A stretch of 16,900 nt of DNA from JAMCRM01 sp041685075 (GCA_041685075.1 JAWLGN010000100.1:1-16900), one strand, 5' to 3'; positions 7,066 through 15,083 are shown, counted from the stretch's first letter. Notes: generated from the letters alone by a model not told the origin. Program-made: numbers and translations.

Positions 7066-7962
7066 ATGACCGCTAGGGCTTTAATGCTTTCGGCCCTGCT
7101 GCTCACACCTTTGCCCTCTCTGGCCCAACGAAACATTCAGGAGTTGCAGCGGGACATCGCACAACTGCAGGATATGGTTCGCAACCTGCAGCAGTCGCAA
7201 AACGAAAAGATGGCCGCGCTGACCGTCATGGTACAGCAGGCGCTGGATGCCTCCAATAAGGCAAATACAGCGGTTGCCGTACTGGACAACAGCATCCGTC
7301 AGACGCTGCGCGACCAGGAAAAGAGCGTTGTGGCGCCGGTTGCCGGCGTGGGGCTGAAGGTGGAACAGATGGCCACCGAGTTCACCGCTCTGCGCGAATC
7401 GGTAGCGGACATCTCCTCGCGGTTGAGTAAATTACAGACCCAGATGGTGGATGTGCAGAACGCCGTGCGGACAATCCATGCGCCGCTGGCGCCGCCTCCG
7501 CCCGGAGGGCCGGAAGGAGCCGCCGGACTCCCCCCGGCACCGGCCGAGACGCTGTACGCTAATGCGCAGCGCGATCGTCTCGGCGGAAAACTGGAACTGG
7601 CGCTGCGAGGATTTTCCGACTATCTGAAGTACTACCCGACGACCGAACTGGCACCCAACGCGCAATACTTTATCGGCGAAATTCACTTCTCCCAGGGCGA
7701 CATGGAAGCGGCGCTCAAGGAGTTCGACATGGTCCTGGAGAAGTACCCGGAGAACAACAAGACCGCCGATGCGCTGTACATGAAAGGCCAGACGCTGGTC
7801 AAGATGGGCCGCCGCACACAGGGCGGCCAGGAGTTTCAGGAACTGATCAAGCGTTTTCCGGGGAGCGACCTGGCGAAGAAGGCCTGTTCGCAGCTCACCT
7901 CGATGGGGCTGCGCTGCGGAACGCCGGCGACGCGGACCCGGTCGGCTAAAAAGAAGAAGTAG
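7066..7962 (+). CDS. cpoB: Tol-Pal system protein CpoB (YbgF)
   Basis: A 298-residue periplasmic protein. A signal peptide spans residues 1-20 (cleavage at PSLA-Q21). A coiled coil (about 22-60; NIQELQRDIAQLQDMVRNLQ) and a further helical stretch to about 140 follow. A Pro/Gly-rich linker then leads to three TPR repeats (about 164-285), with ALRGFSDYLKYYPTTELAPN, ALKEFDMVLEKYPENNKTAD and FQELIKRFPGSDLAKKA. This is the CpoB/YbgF layout, known in other bacteria to coordinate outer-membrane constriction with peptidoglycan synthesis. It ends in a Lys-rich tail (SAKKKK). The last 17 bases overlap the 3' end of the convergent PaaK-like gene. It is the last gene of the Tol-Pal operon. Confidence 0.92.
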   Translation: MTARALMLSALLLTPLPSLAQRNIQELQRDIAQLQDMVRNLQQSQNEKMAALTVMVQQALDASNKANTAVAVLDNSIRQTLRDQEKSVVAPVAGVGLKVEQMATEFTALRESVADISSRLSKLQTQMVDVQNAVRTIHAPLAPPPPGGPEGAAGLPPAPAETLYANAQRDRLGGKLELALRGFSDYLKYYPTTELAPNAQYFIGEIHFSQGDMEAALKEFDMVLEKYPENNKTADALYMKGQTLVKMGRRTQGGQEFQELIKRFPGSDLAKKACSQLTSMGLRCGTPATRTRSAKKKK

Positions 7963-9364
7963 CCGGCGGGGTTCGCCCACCGGGGGGCACCAGGCAAACC
8001 ATCATGCGATGTTTGCCGCCGGCCCCGCGCTCGATGTGGTCTGTGCGCTCCAGCAGTACCTCCACCTCCCCCAGACGCTCCCGCACGCGCCCTTCAATCA
8101 CGCGCGCCACGCTTTCCGGCACCACGCCATCGGCGACAAACCGTACCCGTACCCTGCCGAGGCTCTCCTGCACCAGTTGCACGGCGGTGAAGGGCGTCTC
8201 GCAATCGAAGATGCCGTCGGCGGAGGCGGCGGTGACGGGCCTGCCGTCGGCGGCGTAGAGGCAATCGGAGAGGCGGCCCTCGACGCGGTCCAGGATGGGG
8301 AGCCCGCGGCCGCAGGGGCAACGCGCGCCCGGCGCGGCCAGCACCAGCACGTCGCCCACGCGGTAACGCACCAGCGGTTGATCCCGGTTGAGCAACGTGG
8401 TGGAGAGCAGTTCCCCGGGCGTGCCCGGCGCCGCCGGACGCTCCCCCACGACCGTCTCCAGCCAGCCGGTTTCGGGCCACAGGTGCATCCGGCCGTGTTC
8501 GCACTCCGAGGCCGCCGCGGCCATTTCCGACATCCCGTAGGACTCCCGCACCGGGCAGGCGAAAGCCGCCGCTATGGCTTTTCTCTGGAAGCCGGGCAGC
8601 GGTTCTGCAGCGGACATCACCATCGCAAGCTCCAGGTCCCGCCGGCGCCGCCGGAGCGCCTCCCGCGCCAGCAGGTAGAGCGCCGAACTGTGGCCCCAGA
8701 GGTAGCGGACGCGGTAATGCGCCAGCGCGTCCAGGTAATGCCCGATGGTTTCTGGGGCCAGGTGGTACGCCGACAGGTAGAGCTGCTTCAACCCACCGTT
8801 CCACACCCAGAAGGGAGGCCGGCGCTGGGCCAGGGGCGCCACCATGCGGGCGCCGACCAGGGCCCAGCGGTCGTGCCGTGTGAGGCCGTACCAGCGCCGC
8901 CAGCGCACCTCCGTCAGGGCGTACCACAGGCGTTCGGTTTCGCGCCCGGCCCAGATCTGAATGGCCTGCCCGCTGGTGCCGCTGGTGGTGGTAACGTGCA
9001 GGCGGCCGCGGGCATTTTCCGCCAGAAAAGCGCGGGGATTGCGCCGCACCGGGTCTTTTTCGAGCGGCGGCCAGTGGGCCAGGGTCTCCCAGGAGGAGCG
9101 GTCGCCGGCGCGGCGCCGGGCGGCCCAGTATTCCCGATAGTACGGCACGGTGGTGGCGGCGTGGTGCAGGGTGCGTGCAAGCTGCTCCCGGCTCCAGGCG
9201 GCCCACTGTTCCGCGGTCCAGCGGTCGCGTTCCTCGATCTGCTCCACCAGGCGCTCCGCACCGCTGTACCGGCGGTGCCGCAGGCGGTATCCCTCGATGG
9301 TGGCCGCCAGCGACCGCGCCGGCGGCGGCAGGGCCTGGTAGAGCGACACCCAGAATCCACGCAT
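7946..9364 (-). CDS. PaaK/CapK-like adenylate-forming enzyme
   Basis: A 472-residue member of the phenylacetate-CoA ligase/CapK group of acyl-adenylate enzymes. The P-loop is TTTSGTSG (125-132), the adenine/acyl motif is SYGMSE (275-280), the RYRVGD motif is at 333-338, a metal-type CPCG is at 349-352, and the C-terminal hinge region ends with GAGGKHR (near 447-453). Such enzymes activate a carboxylic acid with ATP, often in polysaccharide or lipid decoration clusters; the substrate here is unknown. I chose ATG 9364, where homology-like sequence begins (MRGFWVSLYQ); a GTG at 9442 would add 26 unstructured residues. A TACAAT box lies at 9375-9380 on this strand, without a convincing -35. It is divergent from the ATP-grasp gene, which suggests a shared pathway. 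Confidence 0.8.
   Translation of the reverse strand: MRGFWVSLYQALPPPARSLAATIEGYRLRHRRYSGAERLVEQIEERDRWTAEQWAAWSREQLARTLHHAATTVPYYREYWAARRRAGDRSSWETLAHWPPLEKDPVRRNPRAFLAENARGRLHVTTTSGTSGQAIQIWAGRETERLWYALTEVRWRRWYGLTRHDRWALVGARMVAPLAQRRPPFWVWNGGLKQLYLSAYHLAPETIGHYLDALAHYRVRYLWGHSSALYLLAREALRRRRRDLELAMVMSAAEPLPGFQRKAIAAAFACPVRESYGMSEMAAAASECEHGRMHLWPETGWLETVVGERPAAPGTPGELLSTTLLNRDQPLVRYRVGDVLVLAAPGARCPCGRGLPILDRVEGRLSDCLYAADGRPVTAASADGIFDCETPFTAVQLVQESLGRVRVRFVADGVVPESVARVIEGRVRERLGEVEVLLERTDHIERGAGGKHRMMVCLVPPGGRTPPATSSF
7963..7983 (+). terminator. Weak hairpin after cpoB
   Basis: A 7-bp stem with one C-A mismatch (7963-7970 with 7976-7983, loop GTTCG) begins right after the cpoB stop. There is no T tract, and the other strand is coding. 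It is the only end signal visible for the Tol-Pal transcript and may not be functional. Confidence 0.3.
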
Positions 9365-9488
9365 CCCTGAAGACGATTGTAGAGGCGCCTCTCGCGGGGC
9401 CGCCGGTCCCCCGGGTGCACCGGTGAACACAATGCCGCCCACCCTGGACGGAACCGCCCAGAACCCCAGTTACGGACGTGTTACGCTG

Positions 9489-9517
9489 GCGGCGTTCCGG
9501 CCGGCCGCCGGCGCCGC
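9489..9517 (+). other. GC hairpin in the leader of the ATP-grasp gene
   Basis: Stems 9489-9494/9512-9517 and 9497-9501/9507-9511 stack into an 11-bp hairpin with a TT bulge and a 5-base loop. It ends 16 bases before the ribosome site GGGAGGA (9534-9540). It could affect translation or transcription of the gene below, but chance hairpins are common in DNA this GC-rich. Confidence 0.35.
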
Positions 9518-9550
9518 ATCCATCGCAGCCCAGGGGAGGAACAACAGAGC

Positions 9551-10756
9551 ATGCCGTCCGATACGCCAAACCCGGTGCTGATTCTGGACGGGCCCGACCG
9601 GATCGTGCTGGCCATTGCGCGCTCGCTCCACCGCCACGGCATTCCGGTGGACGCGGCCCACTTCACCTCCACCTCCTCTCCGGGGCTGTGCTCCCGGGCC
9701 ATTCGCAGCGTCCTGGAAGTAGCGGACGCCACGGGCAGCCGTGGCCGGCTGTTTGCGGAGCTTTCCAACCTGGCGGCGGCGCGCGGCTACGACATGGTAA
9801 TCCCCGCCTCCGATGCAGCCCTGGCCGCCCTGCGGAGCTGCTACGGGCCGCTATCGCGGCGGATGCACGTGGCCACCCCGCCTCCCGGCATCGTCACCAG
9901 GGTGCTGGAGAAGAGCTTCACGCTGCGCGCCGCCGCCGAGTGCGGCATCCCCATCCCCCGCTCCTGGGATGCCGCGGAGCGAATGCCGGCGCCCACCGAC
10001 CTGCCGCTGGTCTGCAAGCCCGCCGACAAGGCTGCCGACGCCCTTTTCCGTGTCCGGCACGTGCGGACACCCGCGGAACTGGAGGCATTGCTGCGGCTGG
10101 TGGAGGGGTGCGAAGACCGCTATCTCTGGCAGGAGTACTGCCCCGGCGAGGGGGTGGGGATCGAGACGCTCATCTGGGAGGGCCAGCCGGTGGCGCTTTT
10201 CCAGCACCGCCGCATTACGGAAAACCCGGCCACCGGCGGGGTCAGCGTGGTGGCCGAAGCCGAGCCGCTCGATCCGGCGCTGGCCAAAATGGCGGTGCGG
10301 CTGCTGCGGCGGCTGGAGTGGTCCGGTCCGGCGATGGTGGAGTTCCGGTGCGACCGCGCTTCCGGGCGGGTAGCCCTCATGGAGGTCAACGGGCGCTACT
10401 GGGGCTCGCTGGCACTGCCCTGCCTGGCGGGTATCGACTTTCCCTACTATCACTGGCTGCTGGCGCATGGCCGGCGCCCCGGCGCGGTCCCCACGGGCTA
10501 CACCGCAGGCCTGCAGGTGCGCTGGACCACCGGCGAATTCCTGCGGCTGAAGGGGCTGGCTGACGACTGGGCCGCCGGCCGCATCGGCCTCGGGATGCTG
10601 GGCCGGGAGACCTCCCGGTTCTGCGCGCGCATGCTGAACGGCGCCCACGACGCCATGTCGGTCCCCGGCGACCGCCGCCCCGGCTTCGCCGAGCTGTGGT
10701 TCCTCGCGGCGCGCCGCCTGCGCCCCGCCCGCACGCGGCACGCGCGTCCGGGGTAA
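9551..10756 (+). CDS. ATP-grasp ligase-family protein
   Basis: A 401-residue ATP-grasp enzyme; the family joins a carboxylate, as acyl phosphate, to an amine or similar. Residues 1-110 form a Rossmann-like preATP domain. The nucleotide-binding Lys candidates are K121 (LEKSFTLRAA) and K156 in VCKPADK. QEYCPGEGVGIE (194-205) is the hinge and glycine loop. MVEFR (262-266) and LMEVNGRYWGS (276-286) carry the metal ligands E278 and N280. About 110 C-terminal residues follow with RWTTGEFLRL. It resembles the COG3919-type predicted ATP-grasp enzymes seen near polysaccharide genes; the substrate is unknown. It has a good ribosome site, is divergent from the PaaK-like gene, and is followed after ten bases by deoC. 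Confidence 0.82.
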   Translation: MPSDTPNPVLILDGPDRIVLAIARSLHRHGIPVDAAHFTSTSSPGLCSRAIRSVLEVADATGSRGRLFAELSNLAAARGYDMVIPASDAALAALRSCYGPLSRRMHVATPPPGIVTRVLEKSFTLRAAAECGIPIPRSWDAAERMPAPTDLPLVCKPADKAADALFRVRHVRTPAELEALLRLVEGCEDRYLWQEYCPGEGVGIETLIWEGQPVALFQHRRITENPATGGVSVVAEAEPLDPALAKMAVRLLRRLEWSGPAMVEFRCDRASGRVALMEVNGRYWGSLALPCLAGIDFPYYHWLLAHGRRPGAVPTGYTAGLQVRWTTGEFLRLKGLADDWAAGRIGLGMLGRETSRFCARMLNGAHDAMSVPGDRRPGFAELWFLAARRLRPARTRHARPG

Positions 10757-10766
10757 ACTAGCAGCG

Positions 10767-11513
10767 ATGCATCCCGACCTTCCCGTTTCCCCGCCGGTTA
10801 CCTATGAAGACCTGGCCGGCATGATCGACCATTCCCTGGTGCGGCCCGAGCTGACCGGCGCAGAAATCATCGCGGGCTGCGAACTGGCGCGGCGCTACCA
10901 GGTGGCCTCGGTGAGCGTGCGGCCCTGCGACATCGAGATTGCCGCCCGCATCCTGGAGGGCAGCGGGGTGAAGGTGGGCAGCGTGGCGGGCTTCCCACAC
11001 GGCTCCTCCACCACCGCCGTCAAGCTCTACGAAGCCCGGGACGCGCTGCGCCGCGGCGCGCGCGAGATCGACATGGTCATCAACATCGCCCGCCTGCGGT
11101 CCCGCGAGTTTCAGTTCATTGAGACCGAGCTGCTCCAGATGGCCGAAACCTGCCACCAGGAGGGCGCGCTGCTGAAGGTGATCTTCGAGAACGCCCTTCT
11201 CACCGACGAGCTGAAAATCGTGGCCTGCCGCATCTGCGCGCGCGCGGGAGTGGATTTCGCCAAGACCTCGACGGGCTTTGCGGCCTCCGGTTATACCCCG
11301 GAGGACGTGCGGCTCATGCGCGCCCACCTGCCGGAACAGATCGGAGTGAAGGCCGCCGGCGGCGTCCGCACGCTGGAGAAGCTGAAGGAGGCCCGCCTGG
11401 CCGGCGCCACGCGTGCCGGCTGCACCGCCACCGCGGCCATCCTGGACGCCTGGCGCGCCGAGCTGGCCGGCCCCGAGTCCAGCCGGAAGGGCACTGGCAG
11501 CGTGGTATCCTAA
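10767..11513 (+). CDS. deoC: Deoxyribose-phosphate aldolase
   Basis: A 248-residue class I aldolase that reversibly splits 2-deoxyribose 5-phosphate into acetaldehyde and glyceraldehyde 3-phosphate in the cytoplasm. The signature residues are all present: IDHSLVRP (20-27), EIDMVINIA with D102, KVIFE (137-141), the Schiff-base Lys K166 in DFAKTSTGF, and the relay Lys K195 in VKAAGGVRT. The length is normal, with an extra polar tail after about residue 232. The phosphate-site stretch reads GATRAGCTATAAIL. It starts ten bases after the ATP-grasp stop and ends 18 bases before the aroDE start, so it is probably in the same transcript. A nucleoside salvage role is expected; nothing else for salvage is nearby. 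Confidence 0.92.
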   Translation: MHPDLPVSPPVTYEDLAGMIDHSLVRPELTGAEIIAGCELARRYQVASVSVRPCDIEIAARILEGSGVKVGSVAGFPHGSSTTAVKLYEARDALRRGAREIDMVINIARLRSREFQFIETELLQMAETCHQEGALLKVIFENALLTDELKIVACRICARAGVDFAKTSTGFAASGYTPEDVRLMRAHLPEQIGVKAAGGVRTLEKLKEARLAGATRAGCTATAAILDAWRAELAGPESSRKGTGSVVS

Positions 11514-11531
11514 AATACTTCTTTGAGATCG

Positions 11532-13070
11532 ATGTTGCGCACCAGGGCACTGCCGCGGATCTGCATCGCGCTGGGCCTGCCCGATATTCCGAAACTGCTG
11601 GAACACGCCCGCCGCGAGGCGCAGGCCGGAGAAAGCTTCCTGGAGTTCCGCCTGGACTACCTGGATCAACCGGCGCAGGGGCCCGAGGCCGTGGCGGCCT
11701 TCCTCGAGGAGTTTCCCGACTGCCTGGTGCTGGCCACCTGCCGGCGCCACCAGAACGCCGGCCGCTTCAACGGCAGCATCGACGAGCAGATCCGCATCCT
11801 GGAGGCCGCGGCGGAGTACGGCGCGCAGGCCGTGGACATAGAGATCGAAACCGCCGAAGCCGTCGCCGACCGGCTGACGACGCTGCGCGGGCGCACCCGC
11901 CTGATCGTCTCCTACCACAACTACGAAGGCACCCCGCAACTGGAAGCCGTCTTCAAGCGCCTGACCCGCATCCCGGCCGATGCCTACAAGCTGGTGACCA
12001 CGGCGCGCAAGCCGAGCGACAACGGCCGCGTGCTGGCGCTCGCCCGCACCCACGCCCGCACGCCCATGGTGGTGCTGGCCATGGGGGAGCTGGGCTTCCC
12101 CACACGCGTGCTGGCGCCTACCTGCGGTTGCATCTACACCTACGCCGCCCCGATGAGCGCCCAGGGCACCGCCGCCGGGCAGGTGAGCGCGCGGCTGCTG
12201 CGCCACCTCTACCGGGTCGAGAAACTCTGCCGTAATACCAAGATCTACGGCGTGATCGCCGATCCCGTGCGGCACTCGATCTCCCCGGCCATTCATAACC
12301 GTGCCTTTCATGCGCGGCGCCTGGATGCCGTTTACCTGCCGTTCCTGGTGCCGCCGGTGCAGTTGCGGGACTTCTTCCAGCTCGCCTCGCGCCTTCCCAT
12401 CGTGGGCTTCAGCGTTACCATTCCGCACAAGCAGAAGATCATCCGGTACCTGGATTTCGTGGACCCGCTGGCGCGGCGCATCGGCGCGGTGAACACGGTA
12501 TGGCGGAAGGCGGGCAAGTGGCGTGGCACCAATACCGACGCGCCCGGCGTGACCGAGCCGCTGCGGCGCCACCTGCGGCTGCGCGACGCTTCCGTCCTGA
12601 TCGTGGGTAACGGCGGGGCCGCCCGCGGCGCTGCGTTCGCCCTGACGGAGGCCGGCGCCCGGCTCTCCGTGGTGGGCCGCAACCCCGACCGCGTGCGCGC
12701 CCTGGCCAAGGCCTGCGATGCCGAACCGCTGGCGCCGGAGCAACTCGACTCCCGCCACTTCGACGCCCTGGTGCACGCCACCCCGCTGGGCATGTTCCCC
12801 CATCCCGACGAGTGCTTCTTCGACGGGGCTATCCCCGCCGACGTGGTCTTCGACATGGTCTATAACCCGCTCGAAACCGTGCTGCTGCGCCGTGCCCGGG
12901 AGCAGGGCAAGACTCTCATCAACGGTCTCGAGATGCTGATCGAACAGGCCGTCCGGCAGTTCGAGATCTGGACCGGCGAAAGCGCGCCCCGCGCCCTGAT
13001 GGAAAAGGCCGCCTTCGAGGCGCTGGAGTGCAAATCGCAGGAGAGCAGGGTTTTGGAAACCAGGGGCTGA
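11532..13070 (+). CDS. aroDE: Bifunctional 3-dehydroquinate dehydratase/shikimate dehydrogenase
   Basis: A 512-residue fusion of two consecutive shikimate-pathway enzymes. Residues about 8-228 are a type I dehydroquinase: E38-F-R40-LD, catalytic H129 (IVSYHNYEG), Schiff-base K153 (AYKLVTTA), R192 and Q217. Residues about 235-500 are a shikimate dehydrogenase: shikimate-binding SIS (249-251), catalytic K300 (TIPHKQK), D336 (NTDAPG), NADP loop GNGGAARG (359-366) and the ending INGLEMLIEQAVRQFE. All key residues of both halves are kept. The same domain order is known in plants and some bacteria. I chose ATG 11532, preceded by GAG at 11525-11527; a TTG at 11523 would add three residues. The stop is one base before the small gene that follows. 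Confidence 0.93.
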   Translation: MLRTRALPRICIALGLPDIPKLLEHARREAQAGESFLEFRLDYLDQPAQGPEAVAAFLEEFPDCLVLATCRRHQNAGRFNGSIDEQIRILEAAAEYGAQAVDIEIETAEAVADRLTTLRGRTRLIVSYHNYEGTPQLEAVFKRLTRIPADAYKLVTTARKPSDNGRVLALARTHARTPMVVLAMGELGFPTRVLAPTCGCIYTYAAPMSAQGTAAGQVSARLLRHLYRVEKLCRNTKIYGVIADPVRHSISPAIHNRAFHARRLDAVYLPFLVPPVQLRDFFQLASRLPIVGFSVTIPHKQKIIRYLDFVDPLARRIGAVNTVWRKAGKWRGTNTDAPGVTEPLRRHLRLRDASVLIVGNGGAARGAAFALTEAGARLSVVGRNPDRVRALAKACDAEPLAPEQLDSRHFDALVHATPLGMFPHPDECFFDGAIPADVVFDMVYNPLETVLLRRAREQGKTLINGLEMLIEQAVRQFEIWTGESAPRALMEKAAFEALECKSQESRVLETRG

Positions 13071-13071
13071 G

Positions 13072-13251
13072 ATGAAGCTGACGCGACGCGAACTGGCAGC
13101 CGCGGTCCTGGCGCAGGTTCCCGCGCCCGCGCGGCCGGATCCCGCAGCCGAGCTGGAGGCGGCTCGTCAAAACCTGCGCCGGCAGGCCGCTGCGCTGGAC
13201 CGGTTCGATCTGCCGGCCGAGACCGAGCCGGACTTTCGGTTTCAGGCCTGA
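13072..13251 (+). CDS. Small protein paired with amidase (GatC/AtzG-like candidate)
   Basis: A 59-residue gene: MKLTRRELAAAVLAQVPAPA at the start, a helical Ala/Glu/Arg middle (about 24-44), and the ending FDLPAETEPDFRFQA. It starts one base after the aroDE stop and ends six bases before the amidase ATG, so it is almost surely translated with both. I recall similar small proteins before amidases in acidobacterial genomes. The pattern F-x-LP-x-E-x-EP-x-F resembles the tail of the small subunits AtzG/GatC that wrap around their amidase partner. The N-terminus resembles a short Tat signal (TRRELAAAV), though its hydrophobic part is weak. Function is inferred from position and tail only. Confidence 0.7.
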   Translation: MKLTRRELAAAVLAQVPAPARPDPAAELEAARQNLRRQAAALDRFDLPAETEPDFRFQA

Positions 13252-13257
13252 GGCGCC

Positions 13258-14691
13258 ATGGCCGAGGCGGACCTTTACTTCAGCAGCATTGCGGAGCTGA
13301 ACGAACGGCTGCGGCGGCGCGAAGTTTCGGCGACAGAACTCGCCCGCGCCTACGTGCGCCGGCTGGCGCGGCTGGGCCCCAAGTTGAACGCCCTGGCGCT
13401 GCCGCTCGAAAAGCAGGCCGTCAGGCGCGCCAAGGAAGCACATAAAGAGATCCGGCGCGAGCGCCTGCGCGGCCCCTTGCAGGGCATCCCCTGGGCCGCC
13501 AAGGACCTGCTGGCCGTCGAGGGCCTCCCCACCACCTGGGGCGCGCCGCCCTGCGCCAGGCAGGTCTTCCAGTACACCGCCACCGTCATCGACAAGTTGA
13601 ACCGGGTGGGCGCGCCGCTGGTAGGGAAGCTCGCCATGATCGAACTGGCCGGCGGCGGCGGATACCGCATGGCCGGCGCATCGCTCACCGGACCCTGCCT
13701 CAACCCGTGGGACCGCACCCGCTGGGCGGGCGGCTCATCGAGCGGCTGCGGCGCTGCGGTGGCCGCCGGACTGGTGCCCTTTGCTATCGGGTCGGAAACC
13801 TCCGGATCCATCGTCACCCCGGCGGCTTTTTGCGGGGTCACCGCGCTGCGCCCCACCTACGGGCTGGTGAGCCGCTACGGCGCCATGGCGCTCTCCTGGA
13901 CGCTCGACAAGCTGGGGCCCTTCTGCCGCAGCGCCGAAGACTGCGGCCTGGTGCTCCAGGCGATCTCCGGCGGCGACCGCCGCGATCCGGGCTCGGCCGG
14001 CAAGAGTTTCTACTACACCCCCCAATACGCCCGCAAGCTGGAGGATCTGCGGGTGGGCTACGCGCCCGTGGACTTCGAGGAATGGGCCGCGCCGGAGCTG
14101 CGCCCCGCGCTGCTGAAAGCCATGGAGGTGATCCGCGAGACCGGCGTCAGGATGCAGGAGACCGCGCTGCCGGACTTCCCCTACGGCGCCGTCATCGGAA
14201 CCATCATTGCGGCGGAAGGCTCCGCGGTGCTCGAGCCGCTGATCGCAAGCGGCGCGGTGGATCAACTGGTGGACCCCAAGCAGATTGCCGGTCTGCGCGC
14301 GGGCCTGGAGATCTCCGCGCGCCACTACTTGAAGGCCATGCGCATCCGGCGGCTAATCCGCCAGGAGTTCCGCAGGATGTTCGTGGACGTGGACATCCTG
14401 GTCTCGCCGGCGCGCATGAACGTGGCGCCGAAGATCGACGAACCGCTCGACCGCGGCTCGCGGGAGCGCCCCGCGCCCGCGTCGCCGGGCATGAGCGCGC
14501 TGATTGCGGCCTCCAACCTGGCGGGCCTCCCCGCGCTGGTCCTGCCCTGCGGCTTCGCCGGAGGCCTGCCGGTGGCCCTGCAACTGGTGGGGCGCCCGTT
14601 CTCCGAGAACAACCTGCTGGCGCTGGGCCGCGAATTCCAGAATCGCACCGACTGGCACCGGCGCCGCCCGCCGGAAGCCGCGGGAACGTGA
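13258..14691 (+). CDS. Amidase-signature hydrolase
   Basis: A 477-residue amidase-signature enzyme that hydrolyses an amide bond; the substrate is unknown. The Ser-cisSer-Lys triad is visible: K82 (GIPWAAKDLL), cis-Ser S160 in GGSSSGCG, and nucleophile S184 in GSETSGSIVTPAAFCG. The S160-S184 spacing of 24 matches that of fatty-acid amide hydrolase. The usual Asp of GSDTGGS is Glu180 here. The C-terminal family segment LPALVLPCGFAGGLPVALQLVG is present. It has no signal peptide of its own. GatB is not nearby, so a role as the tRNA amidotransferase subunit GatA is unlikely. It follows the small partner gene by six bases and ends the + strand gene cluster; no clear terminator is seen after it. 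Confidence 0.88.
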   Translation: MAEADLYFSSIAELNERLRRREVSATELARAYVRRLARLGPKLNALALPLEKQAVRRAKEAHKEIRRERLRGPLQGIPWAAKDLLAVEGLPTTWGAPPCARQVFQYTATVIDKLNRVGAPLVGKLAMIELAGGGGYRMAGASLTGPCLNPWDRTRWAGGSSSGCGAAVAAGLVPFAIGSETSGSIVTPAAFCGVTALRPTYGLVSRYGAMALSWTLDKLGPFCRSAEDCGLVLQAISGGDRRDPGSAGKSFYYTPQYARKLEDLRVGYAPVDFEEWAAPELRPALLKAMEVIRETGVRMQETALPDFPYGAVIGTIIAAEGSAVLEPLIASGAVDQLVDPKQIAGLRAGLEISARHYLKAMRIRRLIRQEFRRMFVDVDILVSPARMNVAPKIDEPLDRGSRERPAPASPGMSALIAASNLAGLPALVLPCGFAGGLPVALQLVGRPFSENNLLALGREFQNRTDWHRRRPPEAAGT

Positions 14692-14754
14692 CCTACTGGA
14701 AGATTACCTTAAAGCGTTTACATCATAACTCCCACGTGTTCTCATAGAAACGCT

Positions 14755-14922
14755 ATGTTGGCGTTCCTACCCTTCGGCGCATTGACCCTGGCCTTGGGCC
14801 TCGTCGCGTCGATAGCGGCGAAGAAATCAAAACCACTCGGCGGCTTTCCCTACCGCTGGGGCGCTTTTATCGGGGTTGCGACCGGCCTCATCTCGGTGTT
14901 TCTGCTTGTAGCGGCAGCATGA
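14755..14922 (+). CDS. Small two-helix membrane protein
   Basis: A 55-residue reading frame with two hydrophobic segments (residues 2-21, LAFLPFGALTLALGLVASIA, and about 38-55, FIGVATGLISVFLLVAAA). They are separated by a basic turn KKSKPLGGFPYRWGA. The positive charge between the helices suggests that both ends face out and the loop is in the cytoplasm. The GGFPYRWG stretch looks familiar from other short bacterial membrane proteins, but I cannot name a family. No strong ribosome site is seen before the ATG. It lies alone between the amidase and the insertion sequence; bases 14692-14754 show nothing else convincing. Confidence 0.5.
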   Translation: MLAFLPFGALTLALGLVASIAAKKSKPLGGFPYRWGAFIGVATGLISVFLLVAAA

Positions 14923-15054
14923 TCCTTTATCAGGCATCCTACCGCCAGGCTAGACCCAAGTTCCTAGCCGCTTTTTGAGCTAATCAGAACGACAGGAAGC
15001 AGTTGGGATGTTTTGGCTTTGCATTTTGTAGCCACTAATTTGCAAAGTTTGCGC

Positions 15055-15083
15055 TGGACAACCCGCACAGAATTGCTTATCAT
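15055..15083 (+). promoter_or_regulatory. Candidate transposase promoter
   Basis: TGGACA (15055-15060) and TATCAT (15078-15083), each 5 of 6 to the sigma-70 boxes, are 17 bases apart. Transcription would start near 15089-15091, right at the transposase ATG, implying a leaderless message or a start slightly further in. Confidence 0.45.

Noticed and set aside
8009..9370. 453-residue plus-strand frame opposite the PaaK-like gene
   Set aside because: The minus-strand product carries all adenylate-enzyme motifs, while this frame has none and is biased in composition.
9375..9380. TACAAT on the minus strand as promoter of the PaaK-like gene
   Set aside because: No -35 match is found 16-18 bases upstream, and the start would fall almost on the ATG. 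It is kept only as a note in the gene entry.
8094..9569. 491-residue minus-strand frame overlapping the PaaK-like gene in another frame
   Set aside because: It is a frame-shifted shadow of the same gene, with Arg/Gly/Ala-rich translation and no motif.
10758..12803. 681-residue open frame on the minus strand across deoC and aroDE
   Set aside because: It lies opposite two well-supported enzymes, its composition is Gly/His/Gln/Arg-rich, and no family motif is seen. It is a GC-driven shadow frame.
13707..14747. 346-residue plus-strand frame inside and beyond the amidase
   Set aside because: It overlaps the amidase in another frame, and its Arg/Gly-rich translation has no domain.
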